The notes below the pieces were generated by a model, which made no database searches, was not told where the DNA came from, and was given only the letters and a program-made list of their open reading frames with translations. A stretch of DNA of 64,000 nt, taken from Cyprinodon diabolis (lineage: Eukaryota > Chordata > Actinopteri > Cyprinodontiformes > Cyprinodontidae). The DNA is taken from contig CM060073.1 in the NCBI GenBank assembly GCA_030533445.1, positions 39,219,428-39,283,427 of the forward strand, written 5' to 3'. This document shows, piece after piece, positions 1 to 15,500 of this stretch (within the stretch, counting starts at the first letter, position 1; each line of letters starts with the position of its first letter). The position numbers and the translations under genes were made by a program.

Positions 1-431
1 TTTAATTTCTCAGTTCTGTGTGTGCTAGCACTGACATGCCATTCTGTATTTTCTGAATATATTCCAAGAGGCGTATGTTTTGTCGAGGATTGTTTTGTTT
101 TTGTTTTTTTTCTTTTAACAACAGGTACTGAACATGAATCACTCAGTTTAATATTGGAAATTGCATTGATAGTGGTAGTTTATTTATTTTGGATGTAAAA
201 GTTAAAAGCTGTGATTAAGTTTATTTCTTTGTTTGTTACACAAAAGGTTTTTAGTGTAACCAATTTAATCATTGGGGGGGGATTTTTTATAGGAGGCAAC
301 AAGTAAGCTTTTTTTCACAACTTTGCAGGCTGGTGAAAAACACGAACCATGACGCGTTGTCCACTGTCATTTTTTTTAACAGTCTGTGGCTTCCGATCAC
401 TTTTCCACTACTACTACTACGACAGCCTCAC

Positions 432-1068
432 CCGGAACTCACATGTCCATATACAGACGTGGAGGGGCGGGGCCGGACACTGCCTTATTTGGAGTTTCCA
501 CCCGACCTACTGCTTGGGCTCCAAGTCAAAGCAAGTCTGTGCAAAGCTATGCAATATGTACAAGTGATTAACTCCGTCTATTACTGCCTTTGTTTGACAA
601 TGTGGCTGCTTTTAAAAGAGTTTGCCAGCTGCTTTTTTGCAATGCTGTGCTGCAGAAAGTGTGTGCAAGTTCACAGAGAGACAAGGAGAGACTAAGTCCT
701 GTCTGAACTGTTTAGGACAAGATGGGGCCTGATTGTGAAGTCATCAAAACATGTTTAAAAATATTAATGCAATATATTGTGGGAAACATAATCTGAAATC
801 ATGACACGGAGTGTGAGTGACAGACTTTATAGTCACAACACTCCCCAGAAGGTATCACAAGGACTGAAAATAATCAAGATTAGAGGCTGCCTTTATTTCA
901 CAAGGACAGACAACGAATAGAAGAAGGACGCAGCTGGATCTGCTATCTCAGTTTTTGTAAACTTAGATATCTCTCTCGGAGCCTTTTGCCTCCACTGTAG
1001 TTTCCACTGACTGACGCGCGGAGAGCCTTCTGATGGGCGCCCATGTCCATATATGGTCATCTACGTCA
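432..1068 (+). promoter_or_regulatory. egr3: egr3 upstream regulatory region (SRE/CRE type)
   Basis: Serum-response-like elements lie upstream of egr3. A perfect CArG box CCTTATTTGG is at 483-492, just after a GC box (GGGGCGGGG around 463-473). A second perfect CArG box CCATATATGG is at 1047-1056, followed by a CRE-like TACGTCA at 1062-1068. An ETS core CCGGAA (432-437) sits about 10 bases before a degenerate CArG (CCATATACAG, from about 447), the spacing expected of a ternary-complex-factor/SRF site. EGR genes are known immediate-early genes driven by SRF/TCF and CREB, so these sites fit. The proximal cluster is about 400 bp from the ATG, leaving room for a 5' UTR of roughly 330 nt. Sites are seen directly; function is inferred. 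Confidence 0.65.
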
Positions 1069-1455
1069 CACAAATGTTCCATCCCACTATTTAGTACGGG
1101 TAAACTGGAGTCCCCTATCCAGCTCCAATAGAGCAAGCAGAGCTGCTCCTCTTGTTCAAGCAACACCACCATCATCTCCTCCTCCTCCTTTATTGATTCA
1201 CAGACTTGAAATTCCCTCACAAGCAACCCGTCAGCTTCCACAGTGGTCAGATTAATAGCAACAATAGGCTCTGTGCGCTAAGAAGGGAGATAACCGGCTC
1301 TGCGCGTCCTCCGCGGGATACTTTGGATAGCTACAGCACCGGAATCCATCCTGCTCCTGACTCCAGCGCCCGGGCAGCACCTGTGCGTCTCTCCGTCTGT
1401 TTACCTGGATACCTGCGCGCTGTCCTCTGTAAATGTCGGACTGAACATAACTGCT

Positions 1456-5066
<3,611 letters not shown>

Positions 5067-8000
5067 CCATCACTACATGTACATGGACTAGACCCTAGCC
5101 AGAGACCATACAGAGACTTTGGAAGTAAGGATCACATACACTTTGAGTAAAATAGGTGATTCTCTACTTTGTTTACACTCCGGCTCCTTTCAGTTCCTTC
5201 CATTTTGAGATGGAAGTCTTTCGTTTAAGTCAGAGAGGAAGGGCTGCTTTCCTCTTGTTTTTTATAAGCAATTCAGAGCCTCAGCTACTGTAACATAGTG
5301 TAAACACAGAGATGGGCACCTCAGCACATTCTGCCACAGAGGTCTTGGTGTATCACTAGGTTCTGAGGTGGATATGTCATTTTTACAGAAACTGTTTTCA
5401 TTGAAATGAAAGCCAGAATGCATGAGAAAGGCTGAAGCTGATGAACGGAGCTCAGTAAGAAGGTGTATTGTCTGGGATGTATGCATTAATTTCATTAGGC
5501 TGTTTAAAAGTGCAATTGGTTATATTTGTGTATCGTCATGATTTTCCTAATGGTGGCACGTGACTGTATTTTTTGTTATTTTGTTAAGGTGTAACGTGTT
5601 TTTTTTTTAATATATATTTGAATGTTTCCTTTTTTTGGGGGTCGTTTTATGATTATTATTTTCAAAGAATGTGCCAAATGTATTGCAGTGATGCAGCCAA
5701 CGTTGTTCCTTATAATTGTTCCTGACATTTGCCAAACCAAGTGTGGCATCGGTTTAGCACAGCTGTGGAAACAATGGTAAGATCAGACTCCAAACACCAG
5801 ATGAACCAGCACAGTTCGTTTGAATCTAGATCGTTGCAGAGTAGGTCAAATGAAGCAAAGCCAATGTCTTGTCCTGTTACATGCACAGACATGTCTACAG
5901 CAACTGATGCCTTTGCCAATACTTAATTTATTTTTAGTCACTGTGAGACACCATGCGTGTCGTTTTTCTTATTTTTAAAATGTTTGACGTTGTGTTACCA
6001 AATGTGCTTTTAGTTGCTCTTTTGTTTTTATATAAATGCTCAATGATATTCTTTATTTTCCATGACTTCTGCAATATGCAATTAAGTACAGACATATGCC
6101 ACTTGCAAATGAAATTAACAAAAAGCATGGTTACAGACAGAATGAACAATTTATCAAAGAACACTTGGTTGTCCATAAGCAGTAATATAAGAGAAGATGA
6201 ATATGGTCCTTTGCATGTCTTCTCATATTATTATCAAAACAACTAAGAGATGAACAGAAAATTGTAAGAGATTAATAGTAATAATAAAAAAAATACTCCA
6301 TGATTACATATTTCTTATTCTGAGACAAGACTGCAAAATGTATGTGTTCTTCTTTTTGTACAGTATACAAATATGTATGCAGGTAGCTACAGTAGAAGTT
6401 TCACCTTTTGTACTAAAATGTCAAATGCACCACAGTTCAGTATTAAATTGTGCATAAATGTGCATCCCTTAATGCACATGATGTAAATACAAACAAGAAC
6501 TCTTAATTGATTGAATGCTTACGTGGAAAGTGTCTTTAAGCTTTCAGAAAAACAAAATATTCTTTTGTTAAAATGTTTTAAGGTCCCTTCAGTAGTGCCA
6601 AATATGTTGTTCCATCTTCTACTAAAGAAAAAACAAAAAGTCACACACAACAACAGGATAGCACCATCTGTACGATTTACAGTGTAGACCAGTTAAACAG
6701 CACTAATGTGTTCTTTGAATGAACTCCATTTTTTTTATTTGGTGTATTTCCATTAAAAGAAAAATTAGTTATTATAATTACCACAGCCTCTTAGCTGTAT
6801 AAAAAAATACTGGTTATTAGTGATTGTTTTTTTTAATGACTGAAGCTATTCATAAACAAAATATATAACACATCATGCAAATAAGTTTCCACAAATTAAA
6901 TCACTTACTTTATTCTTTTTACACTCAGATCATTTCCATCTTTTAGCATAACATTTTGTTCAGGCTATCGATGGTTTTGCTTGGATCCAAGAACACTGCC
7001 ACAGAGGAATAACATTGAAGATCGTATTACAGGCTTATTGCCAGACAGCGAAAGGCGTTTGTGTTTAGGCATTTTTTTACACTATTAAGTGGTAAAAATC
7101 AAGTAAAAAATAGTGAAATTAAAAACAAGGAAGATGCTGTTTTATACATGTTTTACTTAAAGCAAAGGAATCTTCCATGTAAAATTGAAAGGATTTGTAA
7201 CCCTGTCAGTCTAAATGCACATTACTAAACCTCTTTTTCTATATTTTGAAGAAAACAAGTATTGCAATTTTACTTTATTTTTTTGCATATGGTCATAATC
7301 TTAATCTCAAACTGCTTAAAAAAGCAAATACTGTACTCATCGGCACATTCAACTACTGGGCTAAAGGAGGTTAGGAACTGACTAATGCGAAGGCCAAGTG
7401 AATCCAGTGCAGGCAGCAAAGAGCTCTGAAGGCCATTCGGTCTCTTTCCTGAAACACTTCTCACTGCTCTGCTTCCTGGCAAGAATTCCCTTATTTTCCA
7501 ATTAACTTGGCCTTAGAGGGTCTTTTCTAAACTCATCTAAATAGCGAAATGAACTGTCCTTGCACTTGAGTAAAAAAAGTTAAAAAGTTCTGAGTGCTTA
7601 CAGCTGTAAATCAATAGGTTTGTAGCATGTAGACTTGCACTTCCACTGCACTGGTTGGACATTAACAAATTAGAGTTTCTGCTCCAGCCACTGAAATAAA
7701 GAAACTCACTTACTCCTAAACTGTTCTGAAGACTAAACCACCACACTTACTTTCATAATAATACATGTTTTTTTTTTATATTAATTGTGATAGACCAGGT
7801 TGTATCTAGCAATAACCATATAGGGATTCAAAGCAGAAAATATGATTAAAGCTATAAGAAACCTAAAACAAAACTTTTCATGAATTAATACTAGACCTAT
7901 GAAATGTAGTAGAAGAGACTGAGGGTTATTTAGACCTCGTTTTGCCAAAATATTTTTTTCTCTTCTGTAGTAGAACATTGTGTTTCTGTTTGCTTCGCCC

Positions 8001-9215
8001 TGAAGAATAATATGCGTAAGGCGAGGAGAACAGCAGACGATTTCAACATCCATATGAAGCCATATAATTACAAGTTTGGTAACAGTATTTCGTCAACCCT
8101 TAATGTGTGTGTTGATTTTCGTTTTGTATGTGTTTTTGTAAATTTTGTATAATCTATATTACCCCACCTGCTTCCTTAAAACTGTTTGGGTGTTATAATA
8201 TAACAGAGTGCACAGCCCCTTCTGAATTCTAACTTTGAAATAAAATATGTGGATACCATAAGTATTGCCCCCTGTTCAACTCAAATCAAACTACTTTTTA
8301 ATGTCTTTTCTTCCCTCTTTTAATTAGGTATTGTATGTGCTCAATGCTCTATTGGCCAAAAGTAGGTGACTGAAAGGTCCCTGGCTCCATGTTGGATTCA
8401 AGCCAACATGAGCAGCCATCATTGGACTAAAGTGGGTTGCAGGGTTGGCTGATCAAAAACAATACATGAGAAGAACGCTGCAGGATCAACAAATCATAAA
8501 CCTGACCCTTATCTGCTGGTAGCTGAAGGCAGACTTGTGTTAATGTTGGTGCGTAACGGCTCAATTGGCCCTATGCAAGACACTGAGCTTTGGTTCACTT
8601 ATAGCAACTAATGGCAGTCAGTTTTCTTTAAGATAAATCTGAACCCCTCATAACACCAATAACATGTAGATATTATAATAAGAAACTCATGTCATCCTAT
8701 GGACTACAGGGTGGTGTCAGGGATTCAGCAGAGACACTGGTGCCAAGACGGAGTCGATGCTCACTGTTTTCTGTTGTGCTGTGTTTCCTTTCATCAAAAA
8801 AAATATTCTCACGTTTGCATGTGCACGGAAAGTACCACCCACACTTTCTGATGGTGGTAATCCCTTTTTTTTATTTTTTATTATGCATGAAAAAAGTAAA
8901 ATGGGTGAAAAGGAACAAACCTAACAACAATGCAAGATGGATAACTGGAAACACACATTGGGATAACTGTTCTGTTGGCTTTTTTTGTTAAAGAAAAGGG
9001 GTCTTGTTTTGTGTTGTGGATGTCTTTTCCCTATTTAATGTTTTATTACCTTATAATAAGGTCATTTTATGATGAGCTAAATATTTAAATTAATTTCACT
9101 ATATCTTTGTGATAGGGAGATGTGCTCCCCCGTTTACCTGGCACTTCAGTTTGTTGTAATGCAAATGTTTTGTTATTTCCATGTAAGTACTTGAATAAAG
9201 AAATATATAACTTGC
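5067..9215 (+). other. egr3: egr3 3' UTR and egr3-bin3 intergenic region
   Basis: About 4.1 kb of AT-rich DNA without a credible ORF follows the egr3 stop. Two canonical polyadenylation hexamers on the plus strand are at 8239-8244 and 9194-9199, so a 3' UTR of 3-4 kb is possible; mammalian EGR3 also has a 3' UTR of kilobase length. Several ATTTA-type AU-rich motifs occur, as expected in an unstable immediate-early mRNA. The real cleavage site cannot be decided from sequence alone. Confidence 0.5.
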
Positions 9216-9421
9216 CTTTTGTTTACTTCCTCACGTTCCTTCAAACACACAAGATATAGAGAAGTTTATAGACAAATTAATACAGGATTTGATAAATAAA
9301 ATGACTGTTGTATTTGTTACTATTTATATATTACGCCATACATATGACATTTAACTCGCTCTTTATTTTTGTTGTATATATATATTAAAAAAAAAACTCG
9401 GAGGAAATTAAGCGGCTTGGC

Positions 9422-9436
9422 TGACGTCACTTCCTG
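9422..9436 (+). promoter_or_regulatory. bin3: CRE plus ETS composite site in the bin3 promoter
   Basis: A full palindromic CRE, TGACGTCA (9422-9429), overlaps an ETS-type ACTTCCTG (9429-9436). It lies about 95 bp before the bin3 start codon, the position expected of a TATA-less housekeeping promoter using CREB/ATF and GABP-type factors. The motif is seen directly; promoter assignment is inferred from position. Confidence 0.6.
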
Positions 9437-9524
9437 TTGGACGCTCAGAAGTGCTGTGATAGAAGCTATGTTATTTGGAAGATAACATTATCATCAAGGG
9501 ACAACGGATTAAAGGTTCATTAAA

Positions 9525-12500
9525 ATGAGCTGGTACGTATCGCTGTTACATTGTAGACGTTTTACTTGTGAATTTGTTATAAGGTATATAAATTTATTCG
9601 AAATGACCAGAGAATGAATAATCGCCCAGGGCTCCGGCTAGTTCCTGGAAATGCTAACCTAACCGTAGACAATCAGTGGAGTTAGCCTTAGCTTTGAAAC
9701 TCCGCGACTCTCTAACATTGCCTCACCTGTTTTTTTTTCTTAAAATTTTATATCAGGTATTTTAATCAAGTTACTTTATTAACTTGACCCGATTATATAT
9801 AACCTGAACTGAATGTTACTTGGTTAAATGTGGAGCTTAGCTACAGTATCGTTACCATATTTGTTAGCGTATAGTTCCAACCACCTGTAGCTCTGTCCAA
9901 GACAATTTATCTTTACAAACAACCCCGAAGGTACTAACAACAGAAGACGACGAAGTGTTTCTAGCTTAACAACTTCCTTTGTTGTTGTAGTTCAGTGATT
10001 TTCCAACATAGTCATCAGAACACACAGCCTTATAAGTTTTATATTTCGTCAGATTTTACACACTTGATTTAACTAAATAAAGTAACTATAATATACTTGT
10101 GCTGAACGTATTGACAAACAGGTGAGATAATGAGAACGTTTTAATCCCTGATTCTCATCACCTAATTTAACTCCTTTACATTACCACTTAATTCTGAATG
10201 TAAATTATGTGCTTGATATAAGATTCACAGGTATTTCCTGTTTACTTCTGCCACTCAGCTAATTCTTAAAACTCATTTCCGATTCAATAAGGTCAGCGTC
10301 TATTTACTTTGGATAGCAATGGCTGTAAAATGGATACATTTTTTTTTTCTTCACATAATAGAAGGTGTTTATTAAATCATCACCCTGCTATGATATTAAT
10401 CTAGGAGGATAATGTGAAGAGATGCCTTTTATTACAACCAGGAACATATTTTGGCTCTTTATTGAGTCCACAACTTTATACAGGGACATCATAAATAACA
10501 CTAAAAAGCTCACAAGCTTATTTTTACTTACACAGATTAACAAACAGATTTCTGAAATATGTACTCATTGATGGAGGAGTGGGATAACCTAATTTAGATG
10601 TTGACAAACCGTCGTTTGGGTATTTATGGATACACATCTACCCTGAGGAATCACTGGATGGAAAAACTCCCAATTAATGTCATGAACTAGGTTAATTGTT
10701 TTTAATATATATTTTTTTATTTTGGCAATATGGACCTTCCTTGTGTATCCAATAAGAATTTAATTGAATTGCTGTGATGGTGGTTATGAAGGATGGAAAG
10801 GTGGAGACACAAACTTAACACAGAAGGGCACTTAGATCCCAGAGGTGCACGTGTTCCCTAAGACAGCAGGTGCTTTGTTACGTGACTCAAGAAGTCAGCC
10901 AAAAGTAAGAGAAGGGTGAGAAGTTGAATCTGGTTCTTTTTTTTCATTTTGTATTAACCTGTTGCTGTTGGAAGACTTGGGTGTGGCATCTGCGTGAAGC
11001 TGCATAGCGTGGCTAATTTCACTTAGGTGTACATGGGGTAGGGGTAAGCTCACACAGATGGAGACTTTATTTAATAAAATATAGAGTGGCTTTGTTCAGC
11101 CATAACTCGGACCACAAACCGTTACATCGCCAACTCCCCCATTGTTATGATGCTAGCAGTCATTACCTGAGTCACTGGAAGACGCTGGCATAGTCAAACC
11201 AGGACATCCAGCTAAATGTTCATAGGCTGCTAGGAGGCCAGTTTGTTTTGATTTTTCATAGTAAGGATAAACAAGATCAAAACACCTTCTCACAGCGTAT
11301 GACATCAAAGGTATGGGTATTTGTTAAACTTGGTGGTCTTTGCTTTGTGTAGCCCTAGCTTATTTTCACTTCCTTTCTGTCTTTCCCTGGACATGCATTT
11401 ATTTGACAATCATAACTGTATTTTTTAATATGGAGCAAAAATTCAATTAAAGATAGGGTGACCAGACGTCCCTCCTTTTCCTACATATCCTACATTTCAT
11501 ACCTAGAAAAATGTCCAGGGGGAATTTGCAAAATCGTCCGGGATTTTGGTCGACTACAGTGCAGTAGAACCGGTGACGGTAGCCTGGACACCGTCGGCCC
11601 TGTGCTGCCGGTTCGGGTTTGGTCGTTTCGTCCTTAGCTGGCTCCCTGCCTGTCTGGGTGCCTGATCTGGTCCAACACAGGTTTTTCAAAAACCGGTTGA
11701 CCCACTAACAATCAACATTTGGCTCAATTCCCATTGGCCAAAAAAAGCTTACCCCTTTGCTGGTACGCTGCATGGCCTCTGTACCTCTACTGCTGTGTGT
11801 CTGGTGACGCCATCACACTGCGTTGGTGTTGATGAACTAAGCCTTTTGAAGGTGATTTTAACACGGGTTGCTTGCAGGGGCGTTTGACCCGGTTGGACAC
11901 AGATCATTGAGCCGTTCCTATCGCCAGTAAAAGCCAATTGTTCCAGGGTTTAAACAGGTTATTTTGGCCAGTTGGAAAACAAGAATATTAGCACTGTTTT
12001 ACAACGATGCTAACCACTGAAGACCACACGTGTTCCTTTTAGTTTAAGGAAAGAGGAAAGTTTAAGTTGAGAGTCTGAACAACAGCATAAAACTACAAGA
12101 CATACCAATATATATATATATATTGGTAGCATGGTTGCTAAAGGAACTATCAATAGAAAGAATCCAGCTCTCTAATCCTACCTTCATCATCACTACCATC
12201 CCTATTAAGACAGCACTTAAAATGGCAACATCTGCAAACTTCTGCTTTGACATAGGTACCCTTATTGATTTACCAGATTCTGATTGAGTCTCCTGTCACC
12301 TTTCATACAACCACAAAGCCATAAAAGAATTGTTTCAAAAAGCTAGGAAAAATAAAGTTGCAAAAGTTAGGCTAACTTATACTCCCAACTACTGTGTTTA
12401 TAATGACTCATATATTGCCAGAGACATCGTCACCATCATAGTATTAAGCACTATTATCACACATTGCAGATTTTGCTGATATTTTACACCTCTAGGTATC

Positions 12501-15500
12501 TATACCTAACACTATAAGACTTTCTAACTGTAAAAGTTAAATTCTGTAACTTCTTTGCAGTAATTCAAGGCAAGAAATCTAATTAAATTTCGCAATACAT
12601 TTTGTAATGAAACAATATCTTAATTAAGCCTTCTGTATCATTTTTACCGTATGCACAATGCTACTTTACCGTCTTCAGGTCTTTGCTCAGTTTGTATTTA
12701 TTTAATTGATGAACTTTTAGATGTTTTCTTGTTTATAAACATGTTTTAAATATATATGATTTTAAATGCTGTGCTTTTGGTTGCTGAGTCATTTGCAATG
12801 ACATTTGCTTCATGTGTGCTTGTGATATATATTTAGAATGGCAATAAAGATAAAAAGGATGCCCACTGTAATAAGATATAATATTAAGGTCTTACCTAAA
12901 GTAAACATAATATAAAGGTGTTTTGTTAGAGAATTCTAGAAAACTGAGGAAGAAGCATATGAAATACTGAAATGAACTAACCAACCTTCAGTCTAAGGCC
13001 CTGCTGTGAAAGCTGGACACATCGACATGAATCTAACATCTAGGACTACCTTTAACCTCACTGATAAAATAACTGTCATATAATAGTCTGGTTTCAGTGT
13101 AAATTTGAGCTAAACCTGACTTATGGTATTCAGTGTGATGGTGTTGTGCCTCTGCATCACTGGTCTCTGTACATGTAAATGATACAAGGTTTAACATTTA
13201 AGTCACTATAACAAAATGAGGTCAGCAATGTTACACTTCCTGTGAGGCTTTTGCTATTCACTTTTAAGTATGGATGAATGCAATACATAGGAAATGAATA
13301 TAAACTAGCTTTTTTACAATACGTTTGTGACGTGCATGGATATTAACTCGCTTTACAATGTTCTACACGCATTGTGTGTCATTTTAAAACGAGACCTCAA
13401 GCAAGATGCCGTCATTCATTTCAGCCAAACAGTAATGACTGGCAAGCAGTACTTATACCATCATCTACTGCCAAGCAGCAGGTCAGGAGTGGAGAGCTCT
13501 GCCACTGAATGGAGCCCTTTATTGGCTCTGCTGACTGATGCATTCCAGCATTGCCTGCACACTAGGTTTTATGACGTAAGAGGTTTGACTTTGGGGTCAT
13601 CATCAAAACAATTCCACTTCCCATCATCTTCAACCAGCCCTGTGTGCTCCATGGAATATCTAAGGTCAAACGATGCCGTATCTCTCTAATGGTGTACACA
13701 TTTGCAGTTTTACTGAAAAGCCATCGGTTCTTCCAACCACTACATAATGTGTCTCTAATAAAGAAGACTGTCATGTCTTTGTTCTTGCCTACGTGCTTAT
13801 GTGATGCAGATGACGTGTATCCTATTACAACAGAGATCAGATACCTATTTAATTGCATAGTGGGTTTTTTTATTTTTATTTATGACTGAAATTAATTTGA
13901 AGAAACATTTCTAACCTATTTTCTGTCCCACAAAAAAAGCTGCAACAATGAACAAATGTTACCAATAGTTTCCAAAAGCTATGAAGTTTTGATGACTTTG
14001 AATATTTATAGCTCTCTTAAAGGGTTTCAAAATGTTTATTTTTGTAAGTCAGCTGATTGAGCTGAGATGGTTCTAGTTTTAAATTCTTGGGTTTGCCTTT
14101 CAGAAAATTTCACATTGATTTATTAAAACTATTCTGGTTGCCACTTTTTTAATTTTTTAGAATCAAAGAAGTAGATACCATTAACCCAATGTCTCATCCT
14201 GCAGCAGTTTGAGTACAGAAAGCAAGACCGCAAATTTAGTTTAATTTAGTATCTCTGCCTTTGTGGTAGCAGTTCAGTCAGCTTTAATCTGTGTATGAAT
14301 TGTCTCCTTTCTCTATTTAAACTTATAATTAATTTGCTTTTATGAAAATAATAATGATGTTTTTATCTGAAACAGGCCATCAGCTGTCTTTATTTATATG
14401 GTTAATAGAGTAAGTAAACCGAGCCACAAAATCCAGCAAACCCTTCACAATAAGAGCCCTACTTTTCTATATAATGCTACTATAACATCGAGAAGAAAAC
14501 TTGAATGCAGTTAAAACTGCTCTCTGTAAAATTATAACATTATTAAGTGCTTGGGGAATTGTGTATTTATTTGAAGCGGCATCATTTGAAGAAAAAAAGA
14601 TTTCACACACTGACACAAATCCTTGAGGGGGTTTACTAACTGGTTAGGGGAGCTAAGGCTGCTACTTGCGTGATAGGAACTATTGGGCTCCTCACATCTC
14701 TGGGAGTGTTTGATTGCAGATATTTAAAAGTTGTTTTGTAACTGGGTTCAACAGCTCTCTGCCACAATCTGTGTCTACTGATTAAATTGGTTTTCATCTG
14801 TGGGAAAACTCACCTGACATTGGTGTGTCAGAAATGGACAGAAAATAGCTTATTTTCTTTAGATGAGCTGATAGATTTAATAAGATTAAATGTGAACAGT
14901 AAACATATAGAAGTTTCTTCGTTTACTACCTAATAGGTCTTCTTTAGGGTAAGACAATTTTATAGTCAGGGGAGTGTCCAAAATGAAGACAAAACATATT
15001 TTGTACTTTGCAGAAAAGGACTTGCCCCATATCACGATATTCAGCATATTTGCTTTATTAATAAACTACAAAGAAAGGGTCAGGACAGGTTCTACACGTC
15101 ATACCTTTTCAATACCTTAAATGTCGGTTCCACTCTGGCCCAACCTAGAGACGCACCAATTGATCGGTAACCGATCGCAGTCGGCCGATAGCGCTTTTGT
15201 TGGTATTCATTGGAGTTTTAAAAATAGATCTGAGAAGGCAGATCAGGTGACATTCTCAAAACAAACCTCTGCCAGTGCATGCATGCTATTCTGGTTGTGT
15301 ATTTTGCTTAGCTCAACAGATGGCTAAAAGCTTCTACAAGAAAAGCCAAACTTCTTGAGTTATTTCCAAGCTTTACTTATTACAGTCACTATAATAGTGC
15401 ATTCACACCGAATGCCTTTTTGGGCGCCAAGAATGCTTAAATGCCAAAATTTGGATGCTCTGTCAAAGGCTGGTCTGGATGCTCTGTGCTCTGATTGTTA

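Noticed and set aside
11447..11689. 80-codon minus-strand frame as a gene
   Set aside because: Lies in apparent repeat sequence (GGTGACCAGACGTCC end motif), no recognisable domain, no splice support.
12107..12126. CRISPR-like or regulatory palindrome (AATATATATATATATT)
   Set aside because: Simple TA repeat; nothing in the window resembles spaced CRISPR repeats.
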